A stretch of 53,088 nt of DNA, from positions 1 to 53,088 of the forward strand of contig CANQFJ010000009.1 in assembly GCA_947598485.1 (NCBI GenBank), in the 5' to 3' direction. Position numbers and translations under genes: made by a program. Shown here piece by piece: positions 18,109 to 26,884 of the stretch. Position 1 is the stretch's first letter. The number at the start of each line of letters is the position of its first letter. The stretch comes from an uncultured Bacilli bacterium (GTDB taxonomy: Bacteria > Bacillota_I > Bacilli_A > RF39 > UBA660). The notes beneath the pieces were generated by a model. The model was not told where the DNA came from. It did not search any database and was given only the letters and a program-made list of their open reading frames with translations.

Positions 18109-18825
18109 TTACTCTTTTACCCATTTTTTATGTCTTTTTAAAATAGAATTATAATCATGAATTTTTATATCATGTTCCCTTTTTAAAATCACTAAATTTC
18201 TTTCATCGTTAAGATATGGCAGTGTAAATTTAACTATGCCATACGATTTTACCTGTAATTCTTTTTGGTGCTCTCTTAGTATTATTTCTTCATTAGTAAA
18301 GTTACCTTTCATTAAAATAACAAGTCCATTTTCTTTTATTAAAGGTAAAGTAAGAGAACTTATGATATCGATGAAGGCAACAGCCCTTGTTACGCATATA
18401 TCATATTTGTCAAAATTTTCTTTAGCAAATTCTTCTGCCCTAGCATTTTCTATTTTAACACCATGTAAATTTAACAGTGTAACCATTTCTTGTAAAAATG
18501 TAGTTTTCTTATTATTGCTATCAAGTAGTGTAAGTTTAATGTTGGGAAATATTATCTTTAAAACTAAACCCGGGAATCCCGCTCCTGTGCCAACATCTAT
18601 GATTGACTGATCATTTATATTTACGGCTTTTACAATCGTCAAACTATCATAAAAGTGCTTTAAATAAACTTCTTCTTTTTGCGTTATCGCAGTTAAATTT
18701 GTATGTTTATTGTATTCCACTAAAAAATTATAATATTTTTCCAACAAAATTTCTTGTTCTTTTGTTATTTTTACATTTAATTTATTAAGTTCTTCTTTAA
18801 ATTCATCAACATTCATTTTTACCAT
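18109..18825 (-). CDS. rsmG: 16S rRNA (guanine(527)-N7)-methyltransferase RsmG
   Basis: YLKHFYDSLTIVKAV, IDVGTGAGFPGLVLKIIFP, RAVA motif; downstream of mnmG. Confidence 0.96.
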   Translation of the reverse strand: MVKMNVDEFKEELNKLNVKITKEQEILLEKYYNFLVEYNKHTNLTAITQKEEVYLKHFYDSLTIVKAVNINDQSIIDVGTGAGFPGLVLKIIFPNIKLTLLDSNNKKTTFLQEMVTLLNLHGVKIENARAEEFAKENFDKYDICVTRAVAFIDIISSLTLPLIKENGLVILMKGNFTNEEIILREHQKELQVKSYGIVKFTLPYLNDERNLVILKREHDIKIHDYNSILKRHKKWVKE

Positions 18826-20677
18826 ACTCTTTTTTTAAATATATTAAAAGGATACTTATATCCGTTGGATTAACACCACTGATCCTTGATGCTTGAGCAA
18901 TTGTATGTGGTCTTACGTTTCCTAGTTTTTGCCGAGCTTCGCTTGCCATGTTTTTTATATCATTATAATCAATATCCTCAGGAATTTTCTTTTCTTCCAT
19001 TTTTTCTAATTTATTTTTTTCTTTAATGGCATTTTGGATATATCCTTCATATTTATATTCAATTTCTACTTGATTTTTAACATCTTCAGTAAAAGCACTT
19101 AAATCAATAAAATTTTCTATTATTTTCATAGTAAATTCTGGCCTTTTTAAAAGAATTGTATAATTGAAGTTACCATTTGGTACTGCTATATTTTCTTTTT
19201 CTAAAAATTTCTTAACATCATCAGTTATTTTAAGATGATTTTCCTTAAGTAAAGCCTTTAAACTTTCAATGTTAGATAATTTGGTTTGTAACGCTCTATA
19301 TTTTTCCTCACTAACGGCATTTTTGTCATAAGCTAAAGCTGTAAGCCTTATATCAGCATTATCATGTCTTAAAAGAAGCCTAAATTCCGCTCTTGAAGTT
19401 AGCATTCGATAAGGGTCTGTTATCCCTTTTAAAACCAAATCATCAATTAAAACGCCAATATAGGCATCAGAACGTTTCAAAATTAAAGGTTCTTTATTTT
19501 CAAGCTTTAAAGCGGCATTTATTCCGGCGATTAATCCTTGGCCAGCAGCCTCTTCATATCCTGATGTACCATTTATTTGACCTGCCGTAAATAAATTTTC
19601 TATAACTTTAGATTCCAAAGAAAAATTTATTTGCATTGGATCAATAGCATCATATTCTATAGCATAAGCGTATTTTTCTATAATCGCATGTTCAAGCCCT
19701 ACTAAGGAATGCACCATTTGTTCTTGAATATCTCTTGGCATAGAAGTTGAAAATCCTTGTAAATACCATTCGTCATAATATATGCTTTCTGGCTCTAAAA
19801 ACAATTGATGTCTTTCTTTATCGGCAAATCTAACTATTTTATCTTCAATTGAGGGACAATATCTTGGACCGACACCCGTAGCATATCCCCCATACATTGC
19901 GCTTTTCTTTAAATTATCTCTTATTATTTGATGAGTCTTTTCGTTAGTATAAACTAAAAAACATTTTTGTTGTTTATTAATATCATATAATGGTCCATTA
20001 TCAAAGGAGAAAGTCCAATATTCATCATCGCCAAGCTCCGGTTTTAATTTGCTAAAATCAATGCTATCAGCTTTTATCCTTTGAGGAGTTCCTGTTTTCA
20101 ATCTTTTGATGTTAAACCCTAAGTCTTTAAGTTTTAAAGAAAGAGTATTGCTTCTTTTTTCACCATGAGGCCCACTGGGAGTATTTTCACTGCCAACTAA
20201 AATATTAGCATTTAAATAAGTGCCTGTTGTTAAAATAACGGCATCGCTATATATTTTTGTCCCATCCTCAAGAATAACTCCTTTAACCTTATTATCTTCA
20301 ATAATAAGGTCTTCAGCCATCCCCTCTTTTATTTCTAAGTTAGCAGTTTCATCTAAATATTTTCTCATTACTTTAGGGTAAACTTTTTTATCAACTTGAG
20401 CTCTTAACGATCTTACCGCAGGACCTTTAGAATTATTGAGCATTTTTATTTGAAAATGAGAGCGGTCTGCAGCCTTACCCATAAGGCCTCCCAAAGCATC
20501 TATTTCCCTAACTATAATACCTTTAGCACTACCTCCGATTGAAGGATTACATGGCATATCCGCTAGATTATTAATATTTGAAGTTAATAATAGAGTCTTA
20601 TGGCCTTTAAAAGCTGCTATGTGGGAAGCTTCGCAGCCAGCATGACCAGCCCCTACTACTATGATATCGTATTTCAT
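18806..20677 (-). CDS. mnmG: tRNA uridine-5-carboxymethylaminomethyl modification enzyme MnmG
   Basis: FAD motif VVGAGHAGCEAS; MPCNPSIGGSAKG; GLIAGINAALK. Confidence 0.98.
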   Translation of the reverse strand: MKYDIIVVGAGHAGCEASHIAAFKGHKTLLLTSNINNLADMPCNPSIGGSAKGIIVREIDALGGLMGKAADRSHFQIKMLNNSKGPAVRSLRAQVDKKVYPKVMRKYLDETANLEIKEGMAEDLIIEDNKVKGVILEDGTKIYSDAVILTTGTYLNANILVGSENTPSGPHGEKRSNTLSLKLKDLGFNIKRLKTGTPQRIKADSIDFSKLKPELGDDEYWTFSFDNGPLYDINKQQKCFLVYTNEKTHQIIRDNLKKSAMYGGYATGVGPRYCPSIEDKIVRFADKERHQLFLEPESIYYDEWYLQGFSTSMPRDIQEQMVHSLVGLEHAIIEKYAYAIEYDAIDPMQINFSLESKVIENLFTAGQINGTSGYEEAAGQGLIAGINAALKLENKEPLILKRSDAYIGVLIDDLVLKGITDPYRMLTSRAEFRLLLRHDNADIRLTALAYDKNAVSEEKYRALQTKLSNIESLKALLKENHLKITDDVKKFLEKENIAVPNGNFNYTILLKRPEFTMKIIENFIDLSAFTEDVKNQVEIEYKYEGYIQNAIKEKNKLEKMEEKKIPEDIDYNDIKNMASEARQKLGNVRPHTIAQASRISGVNPTDISILLIYLKKEYGKNEC

Positions 20678-20690
20678 AAGTACTTCTACC

Positions 20691-22034
20691 CTACTTTCCT
20701 ACACAAAAATCTTGAAACAATCGGTCAATAACGGCTTCATCATAAGTATCGCCAATTATCTGTCCTAAATAATCAAAACAACTTTTTAAATTATTCTCAA
20801 TCATATCAATAGGTATTTTTCTATCCAGATTATTTAAAGCCTCTTCTAAGGCTTCATTAGCTTTATTTACTAGGTCTATTTGTCTTGCACTTGATAAATA
20901 TGTTAAATCTTTATTAATACGATTTATATCAAAAAACTCAATAAGTTTATTCTTAAGACCCTCAAGACCATTTAAATCCATAGTATTACCATACACTAAA
21001 GGTAAATCTATACCAATATCTTGACTTATTAACTTATCACTTTTATTGACAATAATTATTGTTTTATCTTTTGGCACTTTACTAAGAATATCTTTATCTT
21101 CAGCATCTATTTTTTTAGATCCATCAATTACTAAAAGAACTACATCGGCATTTTGGATACTTTCAAGACTCTTTTGAACGCCTAAGCTTTCTACTAAATC
21201 GTCTGTTTCATGAATACCCGCGGTATCTATTAAATTAACTTCAATACCATTTAAAGACATGGTTCCTTCGATAATATCTCTAGTAGTTCCAGCGATATCA
21301 GTAACTATAGCTTTTTTTTCATCAAGTAAATGATTTAAAATACTACTTTTTCCAACATTAGGCTTGCCTACAATAGCTACATTAATACCATTATTAACGA
21401 TTTTTCCAAATTTAGCTCCATTTACTAATTCTTTCAGATTCTGAGATATTTCTCCCAATCTTTTTCTTAACAAATCTTCAGTTATAATTAAATTATCAGT
21501 ATATTCTGGATAATCTATATTAACCTCAATATTAGCCATCAAACCAAGAAGCGTATCTCTAATATTATTTATTTTCTTGGTTAAATTACCCCCCAGTTGA
21601 TTTAATGATAATTTTCTTTTAGAATCGCTTTTTGCTTTTATTAATTCTCCCACTGCTTCAGCTTCCAAAAGATTTATGCGGCCATTTAAATACGCTCTTT
21701 TAGTAAACTCTCCAGGCTCAGCTAAACGGCATCCATGTCTTAGTAAAACTTCTAATATCTTATTAGTAGTATTTATTCCTCCATGACAGTTAATTTCCAC
21801 TATATCTTCTTTTGTATATGTTTTAGGAGCCTTCATTATCATTAATAAAACTTCATCTATTACTTCGCCGTTATCAACAATATGACCATACTTAATCGTG
21901 TGGCTTTGAACATTTTTTATATCACTAGAAAAAATTTCACTTATAATTTTAAGTGTATCAGGTCCGGATATCCTAACAATAGATATAGCTCCAACTCCTA
22001 AAGAAGTGGAAATAGCGCATATAGTATCCTCCAT
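20691..22034 (-). CDS. mnmE: tRNA modification GTPase MnmE
   Basis: G1 VGKPNVGKSSILN, TDIAGTTRD, NKSD; C-terminal FCVGK. Confidence 0.98.
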   Translation of the reverse strand: MEDTICAISTSLGVGAISIVRISGPDTLKIISEIFSSDIKNVQSHTIKYGHIVDNGEVIDEVLLMIMKAPKTYTKEDIVEINCHGGINTTNKILEVLLRHGCRLAEPGEFTKRAYLNGRINLLEAEAVGELIKAKSDSKRKLSLNQLGGNLTKKINNIRDTLLGLMANIEVNIDYPEYTDNLIITEDLLRKRLGEISQNLKELVNGAKFGKIVNNGINVAIVGKPNVGKSSILNHLLDEKKAIVTDIAGTTRDIIEGTMSLNGIEVNLIDTAGIHETDDLVESLGVQKSLESIQNADVVLLVIDGSKKIDAEDKDILSKVPKDKTIIIVNKSDKLISQDIGIDLPLVYGNTMDLNGLEGLKNKLIEFFDINRINKDLTYLSSARQIDLVNKANEALEEALNNLDRKIPIDMIENNLKSCFDYLGQIIGDTYDEAVIDRLFQDFCVGK

Positions 22035-22145
22035 AAACTGCCCTTCTTCGAGTAAGATTATAGCATATATATGCCAAATTTTCTACATTTGTATTTTTAT
22101 ATATCCTATGATATAATTCTTCTTGTAAAATGTAGTAAGGTGTTT

Positions 22146-22850
22146 ATGAAGAAGAATAAGAAAAGACCTTGGTTCTTAATTATAATATCAATAGTTATCA
22201 TCGGGGGTTTAGGCTATTTTTACTTTAGAAAATGGCAAGATAGTAAAGCCTTTAAAATAGAAATAGACATAGATGAGATTAACGTTCGCGAAGAACCAAC
22301 GTTATATAGTAATAAGGTTGGTAAAGTAAAAAAAGGACAAATTTATAAAGTTCTTGATATTGATTTAACCGACAATAGATATGTCTGGTATAAAATAAAA
22401 ATGCAAAATAATGGTTATGGTTGGGTTGCAACAGGCCGAAATAATCGTTACGTTATAGAAATAAATAATCCTAAAGGTGAAGGCGATGAAGAATTTGTAG
22501 CAGATTATGGAACTCCTAAAATTAAATTTTATGAAAATGAAATTACCTTTACTGATATAGATTCAATAAACTATGATCATATTACTATAACAGATGATTC
22601 AAATTGTGAAAAGATAGCTCAAAAGAAATATGAGAAAGCTAAAGAGAAAAACCCTAAAACTAAATATTGTCAATTATCTCATGAAATATATTATGAAGCA
22701 GATCCTCCAACAACGCACATACCTCAATATTGGATCCGTTACATCGTTGAAGATGAAGCTGGAAATAGTTCTTCAAAAGTTCAAAAAATTATTTTCTTAA
22801 ATGAACCTGATTCTAGTAAGGTTAAAGATTTTAATGATATGCCTGAATAA
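22146..22850 (+). CDS. Membrane-anchored bacterial SH3-domain protein
   Basis: Start at internal ATG 22146 (MKKNKKRPWFLIIIS); TM then SH3 (DEINVREEPTLYSNKVGKVKKGQIYKVL...WYKIKMQNNGYGWVA). Confidence 0.75.
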   Translation: MKKNKKRPWFLIIISIVIIGGLGYFYFRKWQDSKAFKIEIDIDEINVREEPTLYSNKVGKVKKGQIYKVLDIDLTDNRYVWYKIKMQNNGYGWVATGRNNRYVIEINNPKGEGDEEFVADYGTPKIKFYENEITFTDIDSINYDHITITDDSNCEKIAQKKYEKAKEKNPKTKYCQLSHEIYYEADPPTTHIPQYWIRYIVEDEAGNSSSKVQKIIFLNEPDSSKVKDFNDMPE

Positions 22851-22883
22851 AAGCTTATAAAAATTATACTTATAAGCTTTTTT
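22849..22883 (+). terminator. Rho-independent terminator after SH3 gene
   Basis: AAAAGCTTATAA ... TTATAAGCTTTT followed by T's. Confidence 0.75.
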
Positions 22884-22901
22884 CATAAAAAAAGAGTATT
22901 T

Positions 22902-23516
22902 CTACTCTTCCTCTGTCGGACTTATTACTACATGTCTATAAGGATCTTCTCCCTCACTTTTAGTAGTAACACCTTTAAAGTTTGTTAATACATTATGGAC
23001 AATTCTTCTTTCATATGCATTCATGTTTTCCATAGCGGCTGCTGTTTTAGTTCTTCTTACATCTCTTGCTGTTTGTTTAGCTAATCTTTCTAATATAGCA
23101 ACCTTTTTATCTTTGTAGTTTTCTACATCTAATGATACCGAAAAGTAAATACCTGTTTCTAATTGGACTTTATGTTTAACGATTGTTTCTAAAGCTTTTA
23201 AAGTATTTCCGTTTCTACCAATTAGGATATTGTTGTTATCGGAATACATTTTAATTACGGTTCTACCCTCTTGGCTTTTTGCCTCAAAATTTACTTCTAA
23301 TCCTAAATTATTAATAATCTCTTTTAAATAATCTTTTACAAAGGAATAAATATCTTCTTTTTTATATGCAATTACTTCCGTTGTTTCTCCTCTAAATAAG
23401 GCTTTTTTTGTCTCACCATTCTTATAAATAATATCTTCTTTAGTCAAATTATTTTCTTCTAGTAAAGCATCAAGTGCTTCATCGAAGTTTTTACCTACCT
23501 TACTCATTCTTTCCAT
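22902..23516 (-). CDS. khpB: KhpB/Jag RNA-binding protein (Jag-N, KH, R3H)
   Basis: GKNFDEALDALLEENNL; NNILIGRNGNTLKALETIV; R3H MNAYERRIVHNVL; adjacent to yidC. Confidence 0.94.
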   Translation of the reverse strand: MERMSKVGKNFDEALDALLEENNLTKEDIIYKNGETKKALFRGETTEVIAYKKEDIYSFVKDYLKEIINNLGLEVNFEAKSQEGRTVIKMYSDNNNILIGRNGNTLKALETIVKHKVQLETGIYFSVSLDVENYKDKKVAILERLAKQTARDVRRTKTAAAMENMNAYERRIVHNVLTNFKGVTTKSEGEDPYRHVVISPTEEE

Positions 23517-24576
23517 ACTTCATTCCTTCTTTCTCTTTAATTTTATCTTTAATCTTCTTTGTTTCTTTTTTTAATTCTTTATTAGAGTGTTTTTCCTTAT
23601 TACCTTTATTAAGAATTAAATTTGTTACATAAGTTTGAACTATGATAAATGCATAAGTTGCAATCCAATATAACGCAATAGCTGTTGGTAAGAAAAATGA
23701 AGAAAAACCAATAAAGATTGTCATAAAGTATAGCATAAATTTCATTTGGCTTCCGGCATCTACTGTTGTACTAGCAGCTGCACTTTGTTTCATTGTATAT
23801 TTAAAAGAAAAATAAGTAGTTAAAATAATTAATGCTACCAAAATTAAATATGTATAATTTCCTGCTGCTACTCCTCCTTGAGGCGTCATACCTAAATTCC
23901 AACTAAATATTTCGCCTTCATATAACGTTGGTATTTTATATATGGCTGATAAGAAAGCAAAGAATACTGGTAATTGAATTAATGAAATTAAACAGCTTGA
24001 TAAAGGATTTACCTTCATTTCATTATAAACTGCCATCGTTTCTTGGGCTTTTAACATTGCCGATTCTTGATCAGTTCTGCCAGCATATTTCTTCTCAATT
24101 CTTTGTAATTTAGGCATTGCTTTTTGTAATCTTTGCGACTGCTTTTGGGTCTTTATATTAAATGGTAAAATTATTATTCTTATGAGTAATCCGATTACAA
24201 TTAATGATAAACCTAAATAAGCTTTAGTCATTCCCCAATCTTTAAATACATTTCCTAATTTAAGTATTAAAAATGCTACCGGTTTAACAAATACCGTTTC
24301 CCATAGACTAGTATTCTTGGTAGATGTTAAGGTAAATTCAGAACATTCAGGAAGCTTACTAAGTTTAAACTTCATTTGATCTTCATTTTCTTCATAGATT
24401 TTATAAGCTTCTGTTCCTTCACTTGGCTTACAAAATATGTCATTTCTTAAAGTTTGCTTTGTACTCTCTGTTAATATTTGTTTGCCATCTTTATCTACAA
24501 TGTACTTACTTGATCCACATCCTGTTGTAAGTAGTAAAAAGCCTATCAAAATGGTAAACATTACTTTATTTTTCAT
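23500..24576 (-). CDS. yidC: Membrane protein insertase YidC (SpoIIIJ/OxaA family)
   Basis: Lipoprotein signal LLLTTGCGSSK; GLLIRIIILPFNIKTQKQSQRLQKAMPKLQ; downstream of rnpA. Confidence 0.96.
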   Translation of the reverse strand: MKNKVMFTILIGFLLLTTGCGSSKYIVDKDGKQILTESTKQTLRNDIFCKPSEGTEAYKIYEENEDQMKFKLSKLPECSEFTLTSTKNTSLWETVFVKPVAFLILKLGNVFKDWGMTKAYLGLSLIVIGLLIRIIILPFNIKTQKQSQRLQKAMPKLQRIEKKYAGRTDQESAMLKAQETMAVYNEMKVNPLSSCLISLIQLPVFFAFLSAIYKIPTLYEGEIFSWNLGMTPQGGVAAGNYTYLILVALIILTTYFSFKYTMKQSAAASTTVDAGSQMKFMLYFMTIFIGFSSFFLPTAIALYWIATYAFIIVQTYVTNLILNKGNKEKHSNKELKKETKKIKDKIKEKEGMKYGKNE

Positions 24577-24922
24577 TGCATTCTCCTATCAAATTAATTA
24601 AAGCCTGTTTCTTTTGTTCATAACCACTAGTCAAACAAACTTCTTTAATTATTATAATATAATTACGGTTTTTTTTAAATAACTTCTTCGTATCATCAAT
24701 AAGTTCTCTAGTTTGTCTTCTTAATTTATTCCTTATTACTGCATTGCCTACTCTTTTTGGAGCCGTAACACCATAAAGATTTTTATTATCTTCTTTATCT
24801 TGAAAAAAAATGGTAAAAAATTGATTTGATACTTTTGTGCCATTTTCAATGATATCATTAAATAATATGTTTGATTTTACCCTTTCACCTTTTTTCATCA
24901 TAGCTCCTGTAAAAAAAACCAC
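24566..24922 (-). CDS. rnpA: Ribonuclease P protein component
   Basis: GVTAPKRVGNAVIRNKLRRQTRE signature; between rpmH and yidC. Confidence 0.95.
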   Translation of the reverse strand: MVFFTGAMMKKGERVKSNILFNDIIENGTKVSNQFFTIFFQDKEDNKNLYGVTAPKRVGNAVIRNKLRRQTRELIDDTKKLFKKNRNYIIIIKEVCLTSGYEQKKQALINLIGECNEK

Positions 24923-24936
24923 TATAAAGTGGTTTT
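24911..24936 (-). terminator. Rho-independent terminator overlapping rpmH stop, between rpmH and rnpA
   Basis: Minus strand AAACCACT-TTAT-AGTGGTTT followed by T-tract. Confidence 0.75.
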
Positions 24937-25057
24937 ATTTTGATAATACTTTTCTTCCCTTTCTTCTACGTGAAGATAATACTTTTCCATCTTTTCTTGA
25001 GAAAAAACCATGAGTCTTCTTCATTTTTCTTTTATTAGGTTGATAAGTTCTTTTCAT
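24935..25057 (-). CDS. rpmH: 50S ribosomal protein L34 (absent from supplied ORF track)
   Basis: Translation [40 protein letters not shown] (40 aa). Confidence 0.95.
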   Translation of the reverse strand: MKRTYQPNKRKMKKTHGFFSRKDGKVLSSRRRKGRKVLSK

Positions 25058-25059
25058 AA

Positions 25060-25403
25060 AATCACTCCTTTTTTCGCATAGTTATTATAATATTTAATAA
25101 TATACAATGTCAAGACAAATAAATTTTGTTAGTGTCAAAAAAATTTTCTTGTTTTATTTACAAATTATAAATATTAATTTTCCACAATTCAACAACATCC
25201 AAATTTTATCAATGTTGAAAGTTAATTTTTTTCCCCAAAATCATTTTGTTGAAATTGTGGAAATCTTATGTTATCCTAGAACACATAGGGAAAAAAGTGT
25301 TGATAACGTTGTTGATACCTCTGTTGTAACTTGATTTCTACTTTATATTTAATGAAAAATAAGTTACAATGAAATTGTTGATAATTATATGTGGGGTATA
25401 GGT
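25060..25403. other. oriC: Chromosomal replication origin (oriC), rpmH-dnaA intergenic
   Basis: Between rpmH and dnaA; strand switch of gene orientation; DnaA-box-like TTTTCCACA 25178-25186, TGTGGAAAT 25256-25264, TGTTGATAA 25298-25306 and 25376-25384, TGTTGATAC 25310-25318. Confidence 0.85.
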
Positions 25404-26768
25404 ATGAAAATGGAGGAAATATTTAAATCTTTTTTAACAGAAATTGAAAAATGTGTTAGCGAAAATGTCTATAACTTATGGTATTCTCCGCTTAAGCCTA
25501 TTTCTTTAGATGAAGATAAATTTACAATTCAAGTACCAATGATTATTCATAAACAAGTATTATCAGGTACTTATAAAGATCTCATAGATACAACTTTTTT
25601 TTCCATTACTAATAAACATTTTAATATTATTTATTTAACTGAAGAAGAAGTTAATAAGATAGAAGATATTAATAAAAAAAATAATGACAAGAGTAAAGAT
25701 AATCTTGATGTTGAAGAAGAGTGGGAAACTAATTTAATTCCTCGCTTTACCTTTGATAACTTTGTGGTAGGAGATTCCAACAAATTAGCAGTTGTTTCTG
25801 CCCACACTGTAGCCGAACACCCCGGACAAGTGCATAATCCCTTATTTCTTTATGGTAAAAGTGGCATAGGTAAGACCCACCTAATGCATGCCATTGGTAA
25901 CTATATTCATGAAAATAGTGATCTTAAAGTATTATATGTAACAAGTGATGAATATATTATGGATTACACAGGAATTGCCGCGGTTAATAAAGGTGCTGAT
26001 AGCATTAACTATGCTAAATCATTTAAAGAAAAATATAAAAATGTTGATGTATTATTAATTGATGATATCCAATTTCTTGTCGTTGCAGACAAGTCTCAAC
26101 AAGAATTTTTTAACACATTTAATGCTTTATTTAATGCAAATAAACAAATAATCATTAGTAGTGATAGGTCTCCCGATGATTTAAAAAAGCTGGAGGACAG
26201 ATTAAGAAGTAGGTTTATGATGGGACTCCCTGTAGATATTTATCCCCCAGATTTCAACTTACGATGTAAGATAATTAATAGTAAACTTAAGAATACTCCT
26301 TTGGAAGATAAATTAAGTCAAGATGTAGTAGAATATATAGCTAATTCCTGTCAAAGTGATGTTAGACATATTGAAGGTTCAATTAATAGATTGCTTGCAT
26401 ATACAGCGATGATGGTACCGGCTAAAATTGATTTGAATTTTGCTGTTGAAGCCTTAAAAGATTACTTAAGCACCAACGTATATACTGAGAGTTCAATAAG
26501 TAAGATTCAAAAAGCTGTGGCCGATTATTTCAACATAACGGTTAATGATTTAAAAAGCAAGAAAAAAACAAGTAATATAGCTAAGCCCAGACATATTGCC
26601 ATATATCTAAGTAGAGTAGAAACCGATGAAGGCCTAGCAAGAATAGGTTTAGAATTTGGAGGGAGGGATCATTCTACTATCTCAGCATCAATTGAAAAAA
26701 TATCTAATGAACTCAAATCTGACGAGAAATTAAACAACACAATTAAAGAAATAAAAAATAAGTTATAA
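25404..26768 (+). CDS. dnaA: Chromosomal replication initiator protein DnaA
   Basis: Walker A GKSGIGKTHLMHA, DDIQFL, C-terminal HTH GGRDHSTISASIEKI; ORF extends to 25389. Confidence 0.98.
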   Translation: MKMEEIFKSFLTEIEKCVSENVYNLWYSPLKPISLDEDKFTIQVPMIIHKQVLSGTYKDLIDTTFFSITNKHFNIIYLTEEEVNKIEDINKKNNDKSKDNLDVEEEWETNLIPRFTFDNFVVGDSNKLAVVSAHTVAEHPGQVHNPLFLYGKSGIGKTHLMHAIGNYIHENSDLKVLYVTSDEYIMDYTGIAAVNKGADSINYAKSFKEKYKNVDVLLIDDIQFLVVADKSQQEFFNTFNALFNANKQIIISSDRSPDDLKKLEDRLRSRFMMGLPVDIYPPDFNLRCKIINSKLKNTPLEDKLSQDVVEYIANSCQSDVRHIEGSINRLLAYTAMMVPAKIDLNFAVEALKDYLSTNVYTESSISKIQKAVADYFNITVNDLKSKKKTSNIAKPRHIAIYLSRVETDEGLARIGLEFGGRDHSTISASIEKISNELKSDEKLNNTIKEIKNKL

Positions 26769-26884
26769 GTTTGTTGATAAATTTTTGATATTTTATAAGA
26801 TAAATAGGGGTAAAGAAAAAATTCCACAACAATTAACAGTATAAAGATAATAATTATTTAATATATAAGAAAGAAGGAAATAAA
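26769..26884. promoter_or_regulatory. dnaA-dnaN intergenic with DnaA-box-like sites (possible second origin subregion/DUE)
   Basis: TGTTGATAA at 26772-26780; ATTCCACAAC near 26821; very AT-rich between. Confidence 0.45.

Noticed and set aside
18567-18582. CCCGGG-containing AAACCCGGGAATCC in rsmG as another Noc site
   Set aside because: Only the hexamer core matches; flanks do not fit ATTTCCCGGGAAAT. Same for CCCGGG at about 35265 and 37071.
25107-25334. 75-aa plus-strand ORF in oriC
   Set aside because: Overlaps the DnaA-box array, low-complexity translation, no RBS; likely spurious.
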